DNA of 64,000 nucleotides from contig CM067344.1 of the NCBI GenBank assembly GCA_034190875.2, positions 30,399,475-30,463,474 of the forward strand. The letters run 5' to 3'. The DNA comes from Urechis unicinctus (Eukaryota > Annelida > Polychaeta > Xenopneusta > Urechidae). A program made the translations under genes and the position numbers. Positions 1-14,049 of this stretch are shown here, piece by piece. Under the pieces are notes generated by a model that was given only the letters and a program-made list of their open reading frames with translations, did no database searches and was not told the DNA's origin. Every line of letters starts with the position of its first letter. The first letter of the stretch is position 1.

Positions 1-263
1 CATTATATGTTATGTTATGTTATGCTTGATGGGCAATATATGAGGACATCCTCATGATTGCTTGTGTACGTCAATATCAATTAGGGTTTTCAATGAAATA
101 ATTCGCGCTCAGTGTACTCCTTGCAAATAAGCTTACATCAAACCTCTTGAGTAATCATCCGATATCAATAATTGTGATTACTTATTGTTTCATAAATAGC
201 AGTCGGAAATAATACTCTGGGATAATAAAGGCAACGGTGTCGACTGCATTAGGCACTGCATTG

Positions 264-264
264 G

Positions 265-317
<53 letters not shown>

Positions 318-429
318 TGTATATGATATATATGTGCATATATATACGTACATTTAAACATATGTATATATTTAGAAATATGTTTGTATATATACATGTA
401 TACACACACACACATACATATAAATAGAA

Positions 430-523
<94 letters not shown>
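264..523. repeat. (TA)n microsatellite, two blocks
   Basis: Two (TA)n runs (about 264-311 and 433-522) are separated by a degenerate TATG/TACA-rich stretch containing a short (CA)n run near 401-413. Reading frames here translate only as alternating Tyr-Ile and are open because TA dinucleotide repeats lack TAA/TAG/TGA. There is no evidence of coding. Confidence 0.97.
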
Positions 524-527
<4 letters not shown>

Positions 528-1017
528 TTGCATAGTGAGATATTTCCGTCAATTAAATGTCTGACTTAAGTCTTTAGACTTCGGAATCAAGAGAGCTCAT
601 TGTGAACCTGTCTAATAGAACACAAAATCCGTACGGCGCCAAATGATCGATTGTCAGACAAAAGACTTTCATATCGCAGTATTTTATTAAAAGGCTATAT
701 GGTCTGGTCTCGTTTTGTGCTGATCTATGAAATCACGACAATAATGCACATTTCCGTCGTACATTGACTCTAGCTTTGACAACATAGAAAGGAAGTGAAA
801 CGTTTGTTAACCTTATGGACTTGGAAACTGACTGGAAATAGGAATCTAACGCTCGTTCATACTTGATATAATTCGCGAGCATTACATTCTAGTGATAACC
901 ACGAAATTGACTTAGACACATTTAATAAGGTAAATATTCTGTTGGAGATCATGGTATCAAATAATGCATATGTTTTCCGTAATATCCTAATTAATTGAAT
1001 TGGCATTCGACCCTTTC
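524..1017. other. No feature recognised
   Basis: AT-rich non-repetitive sequence with frequent stops in all frames. I see no gene, RNA or repeat copy here. Confidence 0.6.
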
Positions 1018-1270
1018 CAAAAGTTTTACGGGCATAGGATTAAATTCGATGTGTACTCTTTTATCAATATAATTTCTCCAGTCATTAATGTAAGTAACGT
1101 AAGAAGTTATCCAGTCATATGATTAAATTCGTTGTGTTCTGTTATCAATTGATTTTCTTCAATCATTTATGTCATTAACGTATCAGTAGTGAAGTTTTTC
1201 TGGCATAGGATTAAGTTCGTTGTATGCTTTATTATCAATACGTTTTCTCCAATCATTGCTTTGAATACCA
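1018..1270 (+). repeat. Minisatellite, ~85-bp unit, about 2.8 copies
   Basis: Three diverged head-to-tail units begin near 1031, 1114 and 1202, giving spacings of 83 and 88 bp. Each carries GGATTAAATTCG or a close variant, then a TTATCAAT block, then a TTTCTCCAATCATT block about 45 bp further on. The first and third units are closest at their starts. Roughly 75-80% identity by eye indicates an old duplication. The role is unknown. Confidence 0.85.
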
Positions 1271-2464
1271 AACGTGTTCATATCAGTTGTCGGGCAGACA
1301 CGCGGGTTATGACGTTCATTTGTTATTCAACAGATGAGAATGTGCTGCTTGAACATAGATAAAATGTTGCAATATAAGGGTGTAGGTATCATCGGTACCT
1401 GCAAACCAAATGCCTTTATTATTGACCATCCTTTTACTTGCAACTATAATAACCATCTTGACACTTAAACATGCATTATATATGAGCTGACTAAAACGGT
1501 TGGCTTGCAATAGCCACATTGTACTCTTCCTGAGTAGCCGCAGGGGAGTGGTACTTAGCAGGAGATGAGTGTCGAATTCATTTTGTATATGCAAACCTGT
1601 TTTAACTACAAGAATCGCTGTAGGATATTATCCCGTCGTTCCAAGCACAATATGGTCAATGCTTTTGTCCCTACTACTTAAGCTCTTAATTGTAGATTGG
1701 TAAATTATTCACTGAACATTTATCAAGGAGATAATGGCAATCCTCATTGCAACAAAGAAACATCTGGTCAGTACAAGTACAAGTCAACCTCTGCATAAAA
1801 TGACAAGAGTATTTGTGAATATGCATCTACAAATGACGTTCTGTCGTACACTAACAAAGATTTAAGGAAATTGACCAAACACATTGATGTAGTTCTGGGT
1901 TATATTTCTATCACTATCCTGTTCTGAGGTCATATAATCATCTACAACTGCATGCGGTTTACAAACTAGAAATTATAAACTGTCAGCGAAAAACATAAAT
2001 AAACATGTTTACATTCCTAGAATCGCTTTCTGTGGACAACCTTTTAATGTGAACAGTGCCGCGTCGACGTATTCGAGCCCACTGCCTATTTAGAATGTTA
2101 CATTCTATCCTCCCAGGCGGCTATGTTTCGGTTGTTATAATCATATTCGCCTCCACTTATATTTGATTCACTGGCCTTGTCCAGTTTAGTTTATCACGCT
2201 TTCTGTTTTTTTGATGATAATAGTTACAGTGTCCTTTGCATGGAAAACTTACTGCTGTGTTTGATGCCTGCATCGTTGTCCTCACATATGAGTGCTTCAC
2301 GGGACAACATTAATAAGACTGTTCTGACGGCGTTATGCATTATCGTGATGTGGCTTTACATCGGAGTGATAATAAGAACTTCGCCAGCTTCTAAGATAAG
2401 ATACCTACTTTCATTGGTGGCAATGAGACAGGTCGTGCATTTGTGGACTAATCATATCTTTTAC
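1271..2464. other. No feature recognised
   Basis: Intergenic-looking AT-rich DNA. The longest open frames are under 100 codons, with no recognisable domain and no flanking gene signals. Confidence 0.55.
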
Positions 2465-2466
2465 AC

Positions 2467-2560
<94 letters not shown>

Positions 2561-2565
2561 ATATA

Positions 2566-2651
<86 letters not shown>
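2465..2651. repeat. (TA)n microsatellite
   Basis: Nearly pure (TA)n for about 185 bp, broken once near 2558-2570 by ATCTATATATGATATA. Such a tract can extrude a cruciform and is prone to slippage. Confidence 0.98.
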
Positions 2652-2655
<4 letters not shown>

Positions 2656-3232
2656 CATAAAGAACGCACAATCTTTTCTTATGTAGCGCGCATACGATTG
2701 TCTCACTTTCTGTTTTATCCATTATTTAAAATCGTTTTAGATGCCGGCTTGTTTGTTGTTATGTGTGTTCTGCATCTAGTGTTGGTTTATCAATATGCGG
2801 ATTGAGTGCTTGGTCAGCTCTTCTTTTCGGTCAATAGGAACAATACGTAATAGTAAATGTGCTCTCTTTAAAGGCTATGCAATAGAGGAATATATATGAT
2901 TGAGTACAGCTGTAAACTGCGTTGATAAAAAGTGAAATGAGCCATATCGTTCACGGAAGATCCGTTGGTACGAATTTAATAGCAGCGCTAGATGAAAATA
3001 TTTGAGAATATACAGATTTTTTTTATGACCGCACAACCATAGTGTTTAGTCGTTTAGTCTGCACGATTTTTATTCTTGCCATGTAATTAGCAGTTTACCA
3101 CAATACTTTTGGAATCATATATCACCTAATAGTCTAAGGCAATGCATTGAATTTTATCGTCCATCGGGCTATAGAAATCAAATCAGCCTCAGACTTCAAT
3201 TTTATCTAACGAAACAAAGCACAATGTATCTG

Positions 3233-3345
3233 TACCCAATATCACAGACACGAGTAATATGTCAGTGATGCGTAAGAGTGCCCATGGCATGGGCTATGAA
3301 ACAAAACTGTACATCATGAATGATCACTGCAAAAATTGAAGCGAC
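3233..3345 (+). repeat. Dispersed repeat family H, copy 1
   Basis: Aligns by eye with 5295-5400 in direct orientation. Shared blocks include TACCCA..TCACAGACA.GAGT, CATGGG.TATGAAAC and CTGT.CATCA. This copy carries about 25 bp that the other lacks, between the AGT block and the CATGGG block. The element is short and old, and its type is unknown. Confidence 0.6.
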
Positions 3346-5294
3346 AAACGGCGCGAATATTTCGTTGCGCGGCATTATAAGCATAGCTATTTCTTGTCCC
3401 CTTTTTGTCACAACGATACCGTCACTATCTTATAAATATCATCAATGATACAGGATTTATATGACTTATTGCGATTGACAATATTCCTAATGTGTATCTT
3501 TCGGAGGCATTATTGCTTTATCAATAACAAGCAAAACAGCATGCCCGCCACCTGCTGTCCAACTCACACGTTTTATTGGGACTTAACTATGACACAATGT
3601 TGTGGCTGTACAATGGTCATCTATAAAGATTTTGCAGCTACGATAAGAATAAATGCTTTCCACTATCCTGTTATACCCTCATGGAGTATTGAACTACCTC
3701 ACTTTACTTGGCTGCAGTGAGGCATAACATTCCACTATTATTATTAACACTATACCGTTAAATAAGGTATTACACAAATATGTGTTGTCATGTGTAGTGG
3801 ACTCGTGAACTGAAATTTGAGACGTTTTCCCCACAACCAAGTATACCAATGCTATTTTGTTCTGAAACAGAAAACTTAGTCGCAAACTGTCCATATAAGT
3901 AGAAAAAAATAACTGTCGTTGAATGTAAACTGCACAGGCGGTATTAATGAGAAAGGTCTACGTTTCGTATATCCCTTTCAAAGTGCTATTGGGCTCACTA
4001 TGGATGTCATGAGACTAGATAAAAATGCCATTCCCTCGGGGATCTATGCGGATATTGCCGCGCCACTGCTAAATTGGATTTACAAAAATTAATACACTGT
4101 TCAAGTTTGCATGCAAGCATCACAAATACGCACATGCATGTCATAGACCGTCGGTTCGCAGGATTGTTTGATGTCCATGCGGTTGTATAATTAAGAACAT
4201 AGGAGAAGGTAGAGGATAGCGTTTTATAAACTAGATTTTTTGGACCCAAGCTACAAATCAAAGGCACGCGCAGCGTAATTGTCCAAATAAGATGCGTGCA
4301 CGACGTGTAGAGATCATATATTATAATTCTAATGGTGAATTTTAGCTGATTGCTGACAAAGCATTTTCGACACACAGGTAAGTTACCTTTGATGACCAGA
4401 ATCATCATGAAAAATCATGGCGTTTTTTCAGTTAAAATGGTTTACGCATTCATTTAATAGAATACATTCATAAGATAGTCTGTTAATGATTTGGCTTTGA
4501 ATGCGAGCACATTGCATGAGTGTCATGACCCCGCCATCGACCATCAGTCGCTGTGGAATATGTGTCAATAACAACCACATATGCTGCATTACAGATTTAT
4601 TTTATTGTGTACAATATAGTATAAAGCAGGGGTTTTTAATGTTTTGTACTGCATAAAAGCCTCTATATTGTTGCTATAGCATCATATGCAACGCAACCTT
4701 ATGTGGTGCTATTTTTGATTTGATGACTTAGTTCCCAGAATCTCGTAGATAAATCATGAATCTGTTAAGGGTTAATGGCAGGCAGTAAATGCAAGATGTT
4801 CCTTATATGTAGCGAGGCATATTCTATGTTTGTATATTTATATCGAACCCTAAACTGTGCGCCAGCGTTACATATTGCGATGTTGGATAGCGTTGTTTCC
4901 TTCAAGGCTAATTTAGTTTGACGGTGGATTCACCTTTTGCATTCCAATAGCGGTCTATTCAGTCTATATAAGGAGGTTTCATTGACTCGGGATAAGCTCA
5001 AATGCACAAGAAGATGACCTAGGTGACGGGGGTAGGGATAGGTCGTGGTAGGGCATTTAACCCCCTAAGGATTGCAATAAATAAGCAGATGCCTGCCTCG
5101 AAACGTATGTAGACTTAACGGGTCTAACCCAAACAGTACGATTATCCTCATCCATCGTTCGCACACTTGGCCTTATTGCGCTGTCTTGCTCATCTTTTTC
5201 ATGCCGCTGAAGACATGAAACCATCAACGACAAATTTGAAATTAAATCAATCAGAAATAGCTCATTCTCCACCTAATAACAAGACTTAATGTCA

Positions 5295-5400
5295 TTACCC
5301 AGATTCACAGACATGAGTTATAATGCAGCATGGGTAATGAAACCAGGCTGTTCATCAGGGATGTCCCTTAGAAAAATAAACAGGCTAGCTGTACCAAAAT
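5295..5400 (+). repeat. Dispersed repeat family H, copy 2
   Basis: Partner of 3233-3345, about 2.05 kb away in the same orientation. It ends just before the (TA)n tract that starts near 5422. Identity is roughly 75% by eye. Confidence 0.6.
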
Positions 5401-5420
5401 TCAAGGCGAGGCAATGAAAT

Positions 5421-5645
<225 letters not shown>

Positions 5646-7719
5646 GTGTTCCATCATCGGAAGCATTTCGAGGGACAATGTTTCACGTTCTTGGGTAGTA
5701 GCAGTGTGTGGCGTAATATAAACTACAACGGCAGTAACAATGCTTAGACTCATGGTGACCACGTCTGTAAGATCGACATGTATATTTAGTGGCACTAAAT
5801 ACTAAAATGTAACAAAAGAGAAGATTCATTTAGTGATTGGCTTAGTTCTAAAAATCGGAAGGGAACAAACACACACTGCATTGAAAATGGAAAGATCCTT
5901 TTAATATCTGATGCTGAATGTTGCAGCACAAGAAGCTTGTATGGCGAACCTTTGTTCGTCATTTATCAATTCTTATTAACCACGAACATGTGATCCCATT
6001 GGCTGTGGACAATATGGCGCCAGCAGGTGGTTCCTTTTAGTGAACTAAGCTTGCCGGCCAATTCAAATATATTGACTTCATCATGGTTTGGCCACATCTC
6101 TCATTGTATATAGTGGTTGCTAAAACTGCTACGGGACGAACACTATGTGCTCTTTATATCGACAGATCCGGAGGATCTCGCATCCATCTACGAAGTGACG
6201 TTCGATGTACCATGTATATGCTCCATGTGACGGTACTGTGATTAATCATGTTCGTCCCTATGGCGTTTCCTCATGTTGTGACAACGGATTTGATTTTCAG
6301 GGCACTGACAAACAAAGTCTCCAGGGGAAATGGCGGTCACGTTGACAGCCAAAACGCTCCTTGCGCTTCTGTTGCGAAATACAACGCTATGAAGCATCGC
6401 AACGAGGCTAAATACCCTGAATAGCAGTTTCGGAATATACAAACATGCACTTTAACTGATTCCATAGGACAATTGAACCACTGTTTTGCAGCACGTAATA
6501 ACGGTAAGGTATAAAAGGCAGCGATGGAAACTATGTCTTTACATGGGGAATCATAGCTTGGATGACTGGCTGCTTCTGCATAATGTTGTTCGTCAAAAGG
6601 ATGCTTTGGCTTATGTGTGTTTTATTAAATCTAACATTTTCTTGCTTGTTTATTTTACGAAGCTTCTCAAATAAGACAAGGCGATATAGTCTTCGGTGAA
6701 TCAATCAGTTCATGTTATAGCGGAGCAACATGAGTCAGCAGGCAACTGGACAGCAACATGAACCAGACGTGAGATGATACAATATGATGGTAATTGCTTC
6801 GTAAATATATAGCATTAGTTCATGGAAGCAGACAGCCTGGTCCCACCTCATGCAAATTGCATCTAGCTGAAGATATTGACCAAAACAGATACAAGACGGC
6901 CATTCGATGACAAACTGTATGCTCACACAAAGAAAAAGCGCAATTATGCCCTATTTGGACTCAAGTTGGCCTTCCGAATGGCTTAGTTACTCTTTCGACC
7001 CACGTAGATTGTCGTAGCTTATTAACAATTTACCAGAATTCTGCCATTTTCCTAGTTTATGAGCGTATTCCAGTTATTGAAAACAAATCGAATGGTTAAA
7101 TTATTGATGTACGCCTATAACCGTAAAAAACACCCGCCATAGGTCATTGAAGAAGACAAGACGCTTCATGGGTGATTATGAAGTTTTTTTTCGATTGGCA
7201 AATACGTTTAGGTTACAGATATTGGCGCACTTGTCTGCCCCTTACAGCGTTCCGCATAAGGAACACAATACGTAACGTCGTCTAGGTATCAATTAACACC
7301 GAATTAATCATCCAAAGGAAATAAATTTTTATACACAGAGATCAGACAATACCATACGCACATTAATAATCCACTTGTGCATTGCATCGCAGTCTCCTTG
7401 CACACCGTAAGCAGGATTCGTTAACGCATTCAATTAGTACTCGTTTAACGTATAATCACAATTATTTAATATAATACATATGAGAACAACCAATTTGTAT
7501 CACGATTGAATAATCATATCGCTTTGTACCCATCACAAAAACATTTTATATACTCCAACACTCATCATTCCAGGGCATTTATTGGTTGAATCGGCATCCA
7601 TGAATTTATAGGCACAGATATATACATTTACATATGTTAAAAAATATATATATATACAAATAGGACTGACTAGCGTGAGGAGCTTTGCACGAGAAACAAG
7701 CAAGAAAATGTCATAATGA
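5646..7719. other. No feature recognised
   Basis: About 2.1 kb of unique-looking DNA. Small open frames (5613-5795, 6242-6442 and 6735-6926 on -, 6486-6674 on +) have no recognisable domain, and I treat them as chance. Confidence 0.55.
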
Positions 7720-7721
7720 CT

Positions 7722-10341
7722 TGAATAAAAGAGTTTCGCGGTGAGAATAGCGAGTTCTGTTTTATGAAACCTGTGATTCTCTGCTATATCAGCAAAAGCC
7801 CTCATATATCTGCCCTCCTTACTTTGCATGTGTGGTGATGCGTGTATTATTTACTTGAAATTTGACATTCCTGAAGTGTTAAAGCTGACAAGCTATAATC
7901 CAATATCAATTAGTGTGACTGATGTGAATTTGCAAGAGACAAGTTCTGTAATATTGCCTTAGCGCTGGCAATATAAATGCGCTGCTTCTTCGCAAGACCC
8001 TTGTCACGCTAGCTTCGAAACAGATGGGCTCCATATAATGGTAAATGTCGTATTGAAGCAATATAGTATGTAAGGGAGGTTGCTTGTGCAGCTTACTTAT
8101 GCACAGGGTGACAACAACAGCTGCATAAAATCTAACGCACGTTGTATACGGTCCATATTGTGTGACGGGTTAATTACTCGTGCTGTGAGGGAATGAAAAC
8201 ATCTCATCAGTGTGCAAATTCATCATCGACTTATAAGCAAATGAAGTTGTGTGCTGATACATATTCGTGGTGACTTACATTGTCCATATAACAGTCAATT
8301 AGAACACTCTGCTTCTGAAGTCAATCCCTAAATAAATTCACAAGGCTCGGTATGAGAAGGCAATGGCCTGAATTTCAAACATTGAATCACTTGTATTGAA
8401 CTGATATATAATATAACATTCTATAATCATTCGGATGAATCCCCTGTATCGCACCTATTTCATTTCTATAACCCTGTGTGGCTAATAACTAGAGCCAAGT
8501 TTACCTAATTTTGATCCATCCAAACATTGCAATATAAATTCAAATGATACCAAATACGGCCTGTAACCTTATAAGATGATATACTTGGGAAATGGCAGGA
8601 GATTTCAAGTAGATGTTAAGATTACTGGTTTAGTGCATCTAAGTTCATATATTACATCCATTTTACGCTTGCAAAATGTCAAAATCTGATTTTCTTGTCG
8701 GCAAAGTTACATCACGCAGTCAGTTCTGGTTGTGTCATGCAAATGCTGTGAGCTTGGGGGACTAATCTGAAGTGCTATAACAACAATGGCGCTGGTTCCA
8801 TCGACAAACGTTAGCGTAACAAAATCAATCTCATCTCAACGTGGGTATGTGCATCGACATCAATACTAGAGAAGTAATTTAAAAATAGAATTTGCAAGGC
8901 AACAGTGTTATCAGTTTGGCCTGGTGCTGCAGAACAAGCCAAAATTATCAAAAACAATTTCCGTACTAGGCAGCCTTTTAGTGAACGGATTATTTGGTGT
9001 CGAAAAATTCTATGGCCATAGTCCTCACAAATGTACTTTAACAAAGAAGGGAAATGCATTGTCAGATCTTGCTAAGCATCAAAGCTTCTGTGATTCAGAA
9101 TGTGGCAATAACTACATGCTATTACGCCCATTCTGTTTTATTATCTTTAATAGGACAGTGGCTTGCTCATAATGACTCACAATGGGCTTAATGCTCTCAC
9201 AGCAATATGCGCCACTGAGATAAGCAGCACCTGATTACCCGAATAGTGGCGAGTATTCGAGTCTTCTGTACTCTTGGAATTGCTTTCCTTTCATTGGCAA
9301 CTCTATAGCATAATGATAGAATCAACTATCCGTCAATCATTTTACAGAACAACTTCTTCACAACACCTAATCCCACAGCGTCGATTTTGGTTTGCATTTT
9401 GTTTGTGCTACGAAGTGAATGAAAGCAAGCTTTATTTTGCCACACCGTAATCGCAAGACAAGTTTCAAGGAATCACACTGTCACTTGTCCCCCCGCACCA
9501 GGAAGGTGAAATATGACAGACTTCAATCATCGTAAAACCGTGTTGTTACCTGTCATGTTGATGCATATATGCTTTTTCAATGTTGCAATTAACGGAATGC
9601 ATCGGTCGCACTCCCTCTTTGTATCTCCTATATTTGTTCTGTTGGGTTCCAGCATTATACAGAGTTGGAATCGAGGGAGCAATTACTACTGTGGATTATA
9701 TTGCACATATTTTGGTACCATTCCTATTTAGACTATTGCATGCACACCCTGATTTTCAAACACATTAAAGTGTTTTAACTATATTTATTCATTGAGGATA
9801 TTTCACTCATAGAGAGCTTAGCAAACTAAGAGAATACCAAAATGCTATTATTTGGCACAATTGCTAATGAACGAATCAGATTTTCTTGGAAGCGTAACAT
9901 CGTTCAATAAGCACCCGGAAACCTGTGACTGGTTTAAGAGCCTCTGTGTTCGGAACCGAATAAAGTTGATCAGCGAGTATCGGTAATTTTCTACACGTAG
10001 TAAGCCGTCTATATATTGCCAAACGCGCTATTAATTATCTGTCATTCCCCTTGAATCCAATGGGAACAGCAGTATAGACGTTGAATGTGACACATTAGCT
10101 GACTGATGGCAATTTATGACTGAACCCTAAATGCTGTTAATCGCGGCCTATTCATTCGGGGACTATCTAATTTACAAAACTTCACAGGTGTTTTGTTTTT
10201 GGTGATAAGATGTAACACGAATGAAATAACCAGCCAGGCAAATCGATCGGAGCAAATGGCTTCAAGGCAGAATATGTAGAGGATATTCCTCTTTAGTGCG
10301 ATGCTTGAGCTATACCGAAAATTATGCACTCTTTGTGTTTA
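7722..10341 (+). repeat. Left arm of large inverted repeat
   Basis: This stretch is reverse-complementary to 10689-12595. The outer end pairs the GAGTTTCGCGG block near 7731 with CCGCGAAACTC near 12570. The inner end pairs CACTCTTTGTGTTT (near 10328) with AACACAAAGAGTGC (near 10690). Identity is high in many stretches (roughly 80-85% by eye). This arm holds about 640 bp (roughly 9400-10040) with no counterpart in the right arm. No transposase-like frame is visible in either arm. Confidence 0.92.
9172..9350 (+). repeat. Arm segment shared with 31.9 kb
   Basis: Within the left arm, the stretch with CACTGAGATAAGC, then GGAATTGCTTTCCTTTCATT, then GTCAATCATTTTACAG recurs in the right arm (reverse complement, about 10990-11140). 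It recurs a third time in diverged form at about 31935-32050. The arm is therefore made at least partly of a dispersed repeat rather than single-copy DNA. Confidence 0.75.
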
Positions 10342-10688
10342 TTCGGAATGGCAGCTCTGTTACGCCTTGGTACACTTAATTGAGTTTATCTAAGGCTTGT
10401 AATTTCATATCATGGGCTGTAATCCCGCCTTGTTGGTCACCGGAGGTTTAACGGATGAAAGCCCCACTTGTCTTTTTACGAGAATAGCACTTCGTGTAAA
10501 ACCTGCCTGGGAATATCAAACACCATCGATCCATCAACCTCAAGGCGCAATAGCAGATTTCACAAAACCAGTTGGTCGTGTCCTGTACATTCCTTTTTGT
10601 GGTTCTGAACAAAAACACACTCAAATATTTACATTTGCGTATCTCACGACAGTCAATCTTTACAAGCGAAGTCATAAATATAACGAAA
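10342..10688. other. Spacer between inverted-repeat arms
   Basis: This 347-bp unpaired centre of the inverted repeat is somewhat richer in G+C than the arms. Both strands hold ~104-codon open frames here (10412-10726 + and 10448-10762 -) that run into the right arm. Neither resembles a family I know. The spacer would form the loop if the region were transcribed. Confidence 0.8.
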
Positions 10689-12595
10689 GAACACAAAGAG
10701 TGCATAATGTTAAAGCATCTAACTAAAGAGGAATATCCTCTACATATTCTGCCTTGAAGCAATTTGCTTCGATCGATTCGTGTAAAATCTTATCACCAAA
10801 AACAAAACACCAGTGAAGTTTCGTAAATTCTATAGCCTCCTATATGCATAGGCAGCGATTAATACCATTCAAGGTTCAGTCATAAATTGCCACAAGTCAG
10901 TAAATATGTCACATTTTTCATCTATATCGCTGTTTCAACTGGATTCCATGGGTACGACGACGCTGTGGGATTATGTGTTGTGAACAAGTTCTGTAAAATG
11001 ATTGACGTACAGTTGATTCAATTATTATGCTATATAGTTGCCAATGAAAAGGATAGCAATTCCAAGAGTACAGAAAACTCGATTTCTCGCCACCATTCGG
11101 ATCATCAATTGTTGCTTATCTCAGTGGCGCATATTGCTCTGAGAGCATTAAGCCCTTTGAAGTCATTATGAGCAAGCCACTATCTTATGAAAGATAATGA
11201 AACAGAATGGGCGTAATAGCACGTTGCTGCGGCTATGTAGTGACAGCCACATTCTGCATCACATTGTGAAGACTACGGCCATGGAGGTTTTGACAGCAAA
11301 TAATCCGTTCATCAAAAGGCTGTCTAGGATGAGAGTTGTTGTTAATAATTATGGCTAGTTCTGCAGCACCAGGCCAAAACTGATAACATTGTTGCCTTGC
11401 AATTCCTGTTTTTAAATCACTTCTCTAGTATTGATGTCGATTGCACATACATACAGTGAGGAGAGATTACACAGACGAAATATAGCACCATAGACTTTCC
11501 TTTTTAGCTTTTGTTATGCTAACATTTGTCGATGGAACCAGCGCCATTGTGGTTGTAGCATGTCAAATTCTTCCCCCACGATTACCACAGTTGCATGACA
11601 CGACCAGAACGGAATGCGTGATGTAATTTCTCTGACAAAAATTTCAGATTTGGACATTTTGCAAGCGTAAAATCGATTTATTATATTTACTTAGATGCAC
11701 TAACCCTATAATATAAACATCCACTTGAAATCTCCTGTAATTTCCCAAGCAATTCTCTTATAAGGATACTTTCAGGCCCGAGTCATTTTAGTTGAAATTG
11801 CAATGGTTGGATGGATTATACTTAGGTATACTTGGCTCAAGTTATTTGCAACACTGGGTTACAGAAGTGATGCAACATGAAATAGGTACGATACAGGGGC
11901 TTCATCCGAATGATTATAGCATATTATATCAATCCAATGTAAGTGGTTCAATGTTTGGACGTCAGGCCATTGCCTTCTCATACCCGGTCACGTGAAGTAA
12001 TTTGGGGTGTAGCATCGCCGAATCTTCAGTTTGACTGCTATATGACGCAATGTAAGTCACCACGAGTAAGCATTAGCACACAACTTCCTTTTCTTTTGTG
12101 TTCCTAAGTCGATGATGAATTTGCACTCTAATTCCCTCACAAGCACGAGTAATTAACACGTCACACAATATGGACCGTATACAACGTGCGTTAGACTTTA
12201 TATAGCCGTTGTTGTCACCCTGTGCGTATGTAAGCTGCACAAGCAACCTCCCTTACATACTATATTGCTACAATACGACATTTACCATTATATAGAGCCC
12301 ATCTGTTGTGAAGCTAGCGTGACAAGACGTGCATCCATTTTACCAACGGTAAGACAATATTACAGAGCTTGTCTATTGCAAAATCACATCAGTCACACTA
12401 ATTAATGTTTGATTACAGCTTGTCAGCTTTTACACATCTGGCATGTCTAATTCCAAGTAAATCATTTTACACATCACCACACACGTAGGTAAGGTGGGCA
12501 GATAACTGAAGGATTTTGCTGATATAGCAGAGAATCACAGGTTTCATAAAACAGAACGAGCTATTCTCGCCGCGAAACTCTTTTGTTCGAATAAT
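10689..12595 (-). repeat. Right arm of large inverted repeat
   Basis: Reverse complement of the left arm, about 0.7 kb shorter because the segment matching left-arm 9400-10040 is missing (junction near 10950). Homology stops abruptly after AACTCTTTTG near 12586. The short open frames at 10887-11171 and 11792-11995 are not preserved as open frames in the other arm, so I do not call them genes. Confidence 0.92.
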
Positions 12596-13717
12596 GATGA
12601 ATTAGAAGCTATTTCTATAGACACCTACGTAAGATAACAGCTGGTGCCTGCCCTTGATTGCAGTAAAATACATTTAACAATGTGATGGAATTGTTACTTC
12701 ACGCGTTAAACGTACCTGGCATACGAATTAAACAAATCCATCGTTTTCGAGCATCTTTATACATAATTCAGGCTAAGCAACAGGTGTTAATGCATATTGG
12801 TTGCGCTGGTTGATGGTTAAAAAAATGATAAACAAATTGCCAAAGATGATGAATAAAGCAGCTCACGGGAAGCACCACATCAGTCGACCATTTTGTAGTT
12901 GGTAAAATAAGCTATGTTGTTGCACAGACGTTGTACAGTTCTTGGTATTGGTATATATTTTATAACCTAACATATACTAAAACACATCTCCATATTAATA
13001 TTAATATTACAACATTCGTAATCCCATATTTTACCAGGAGTCACTGACGGTTTTATGTATCTGAGCAGTATTTTTCTTATCGGAGACGATTCGCACACAC
13101 AGAGTATTTATGTTGATACATCCTGAATAAATTATTTTCACATCGTCGACTTGACTAAGGCCAATAATGTAAAATGCTCACTGACAAGCCCGGTCTAGAT
13201 TACAGAAATAATGTCTGCCATTATGATAAATACTGTCTAAAGCAGACCCTTACCTTCTTGACTTTTTTTTATATCATATGAAGTCATACTTATTAATATT
13301 ATCATCAGAATCACGTGCTTGATAATGGATCTAGATGAACGCTACATCAATAACATGTTGTATCATATGCACCACTGCTCTGTTAACACAAGAAGTGTTC
13401 GTAGGATTGGATGTCAAAGCAAGTTATAAATATTCGTCGAATGTTTATGGAGTGTCGCTGAAGAGTGCAAACTATGCCCCCGAGTTTCATTTTATTTGAT
13501 ACCCTGTGACAGTTGGTTGATTATACTCTGTGGACGGGAGCATGAGAAGTTTAAGCAAAGCGACTTCCAACGATGTGAAGCTAGGCTAGTTATATAGATA
13601 GGTATGATAATTGCTGCATGTACCTGTATGTGCAGTGTACAGTTGCAGTTTATGTTAATATTTCTCCAGCTGATATATGATTAATGCAAAACCATGTTGT
13701 TTAAAAGGTGCTTGGTG

Positions 13718-13718
<1 letters not shown>
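12596..13718. other. No feature recognised
   Basis: Unique-looking AT-rich DNA between the inverted repeat and the TA satellite. No open frame of note and no repeat copy seen. Confidence 0.55.
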
Positions 13719-13767
<49 letters not shown>

Positions 13768-13919
13768 TATATATATATATATATATATAGAGATATATAT
13801 AGATATATATATATATAGATATAGATATATATATATAAATATATATCTATATATATAATATAGATATATATATATATATATATATAGATATATATATATA
13901 TATATATATGCATACACCA

Positions 13920-13952
<33 letters not shown>

Positions 13953-14049
13953 CATATATATATAAATATATATGCATATATATATGCACACACCTATATA
14001 TATATATATATATATATATAGATATATATATATATATATATTATATTAT
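13719..14049. repeat. Degenerate (TA)n with TAGA/TACA variants
   Basis: About 330 bp of TA repeats interspersed with ATATAGATATA, GCATACACCA and GCACACACC islands. Open frames on the minus strand encode only Tyr-Ile repeats and are artefacts of the repeat. Confidence 0.96.

Noticed and set aside
10412..10762. 104-codon frames on both strands in the inverted-repeat spacer
   Set aside because: No family resemblance, and both run from the spacer into the right arm, so they look like chance frames.
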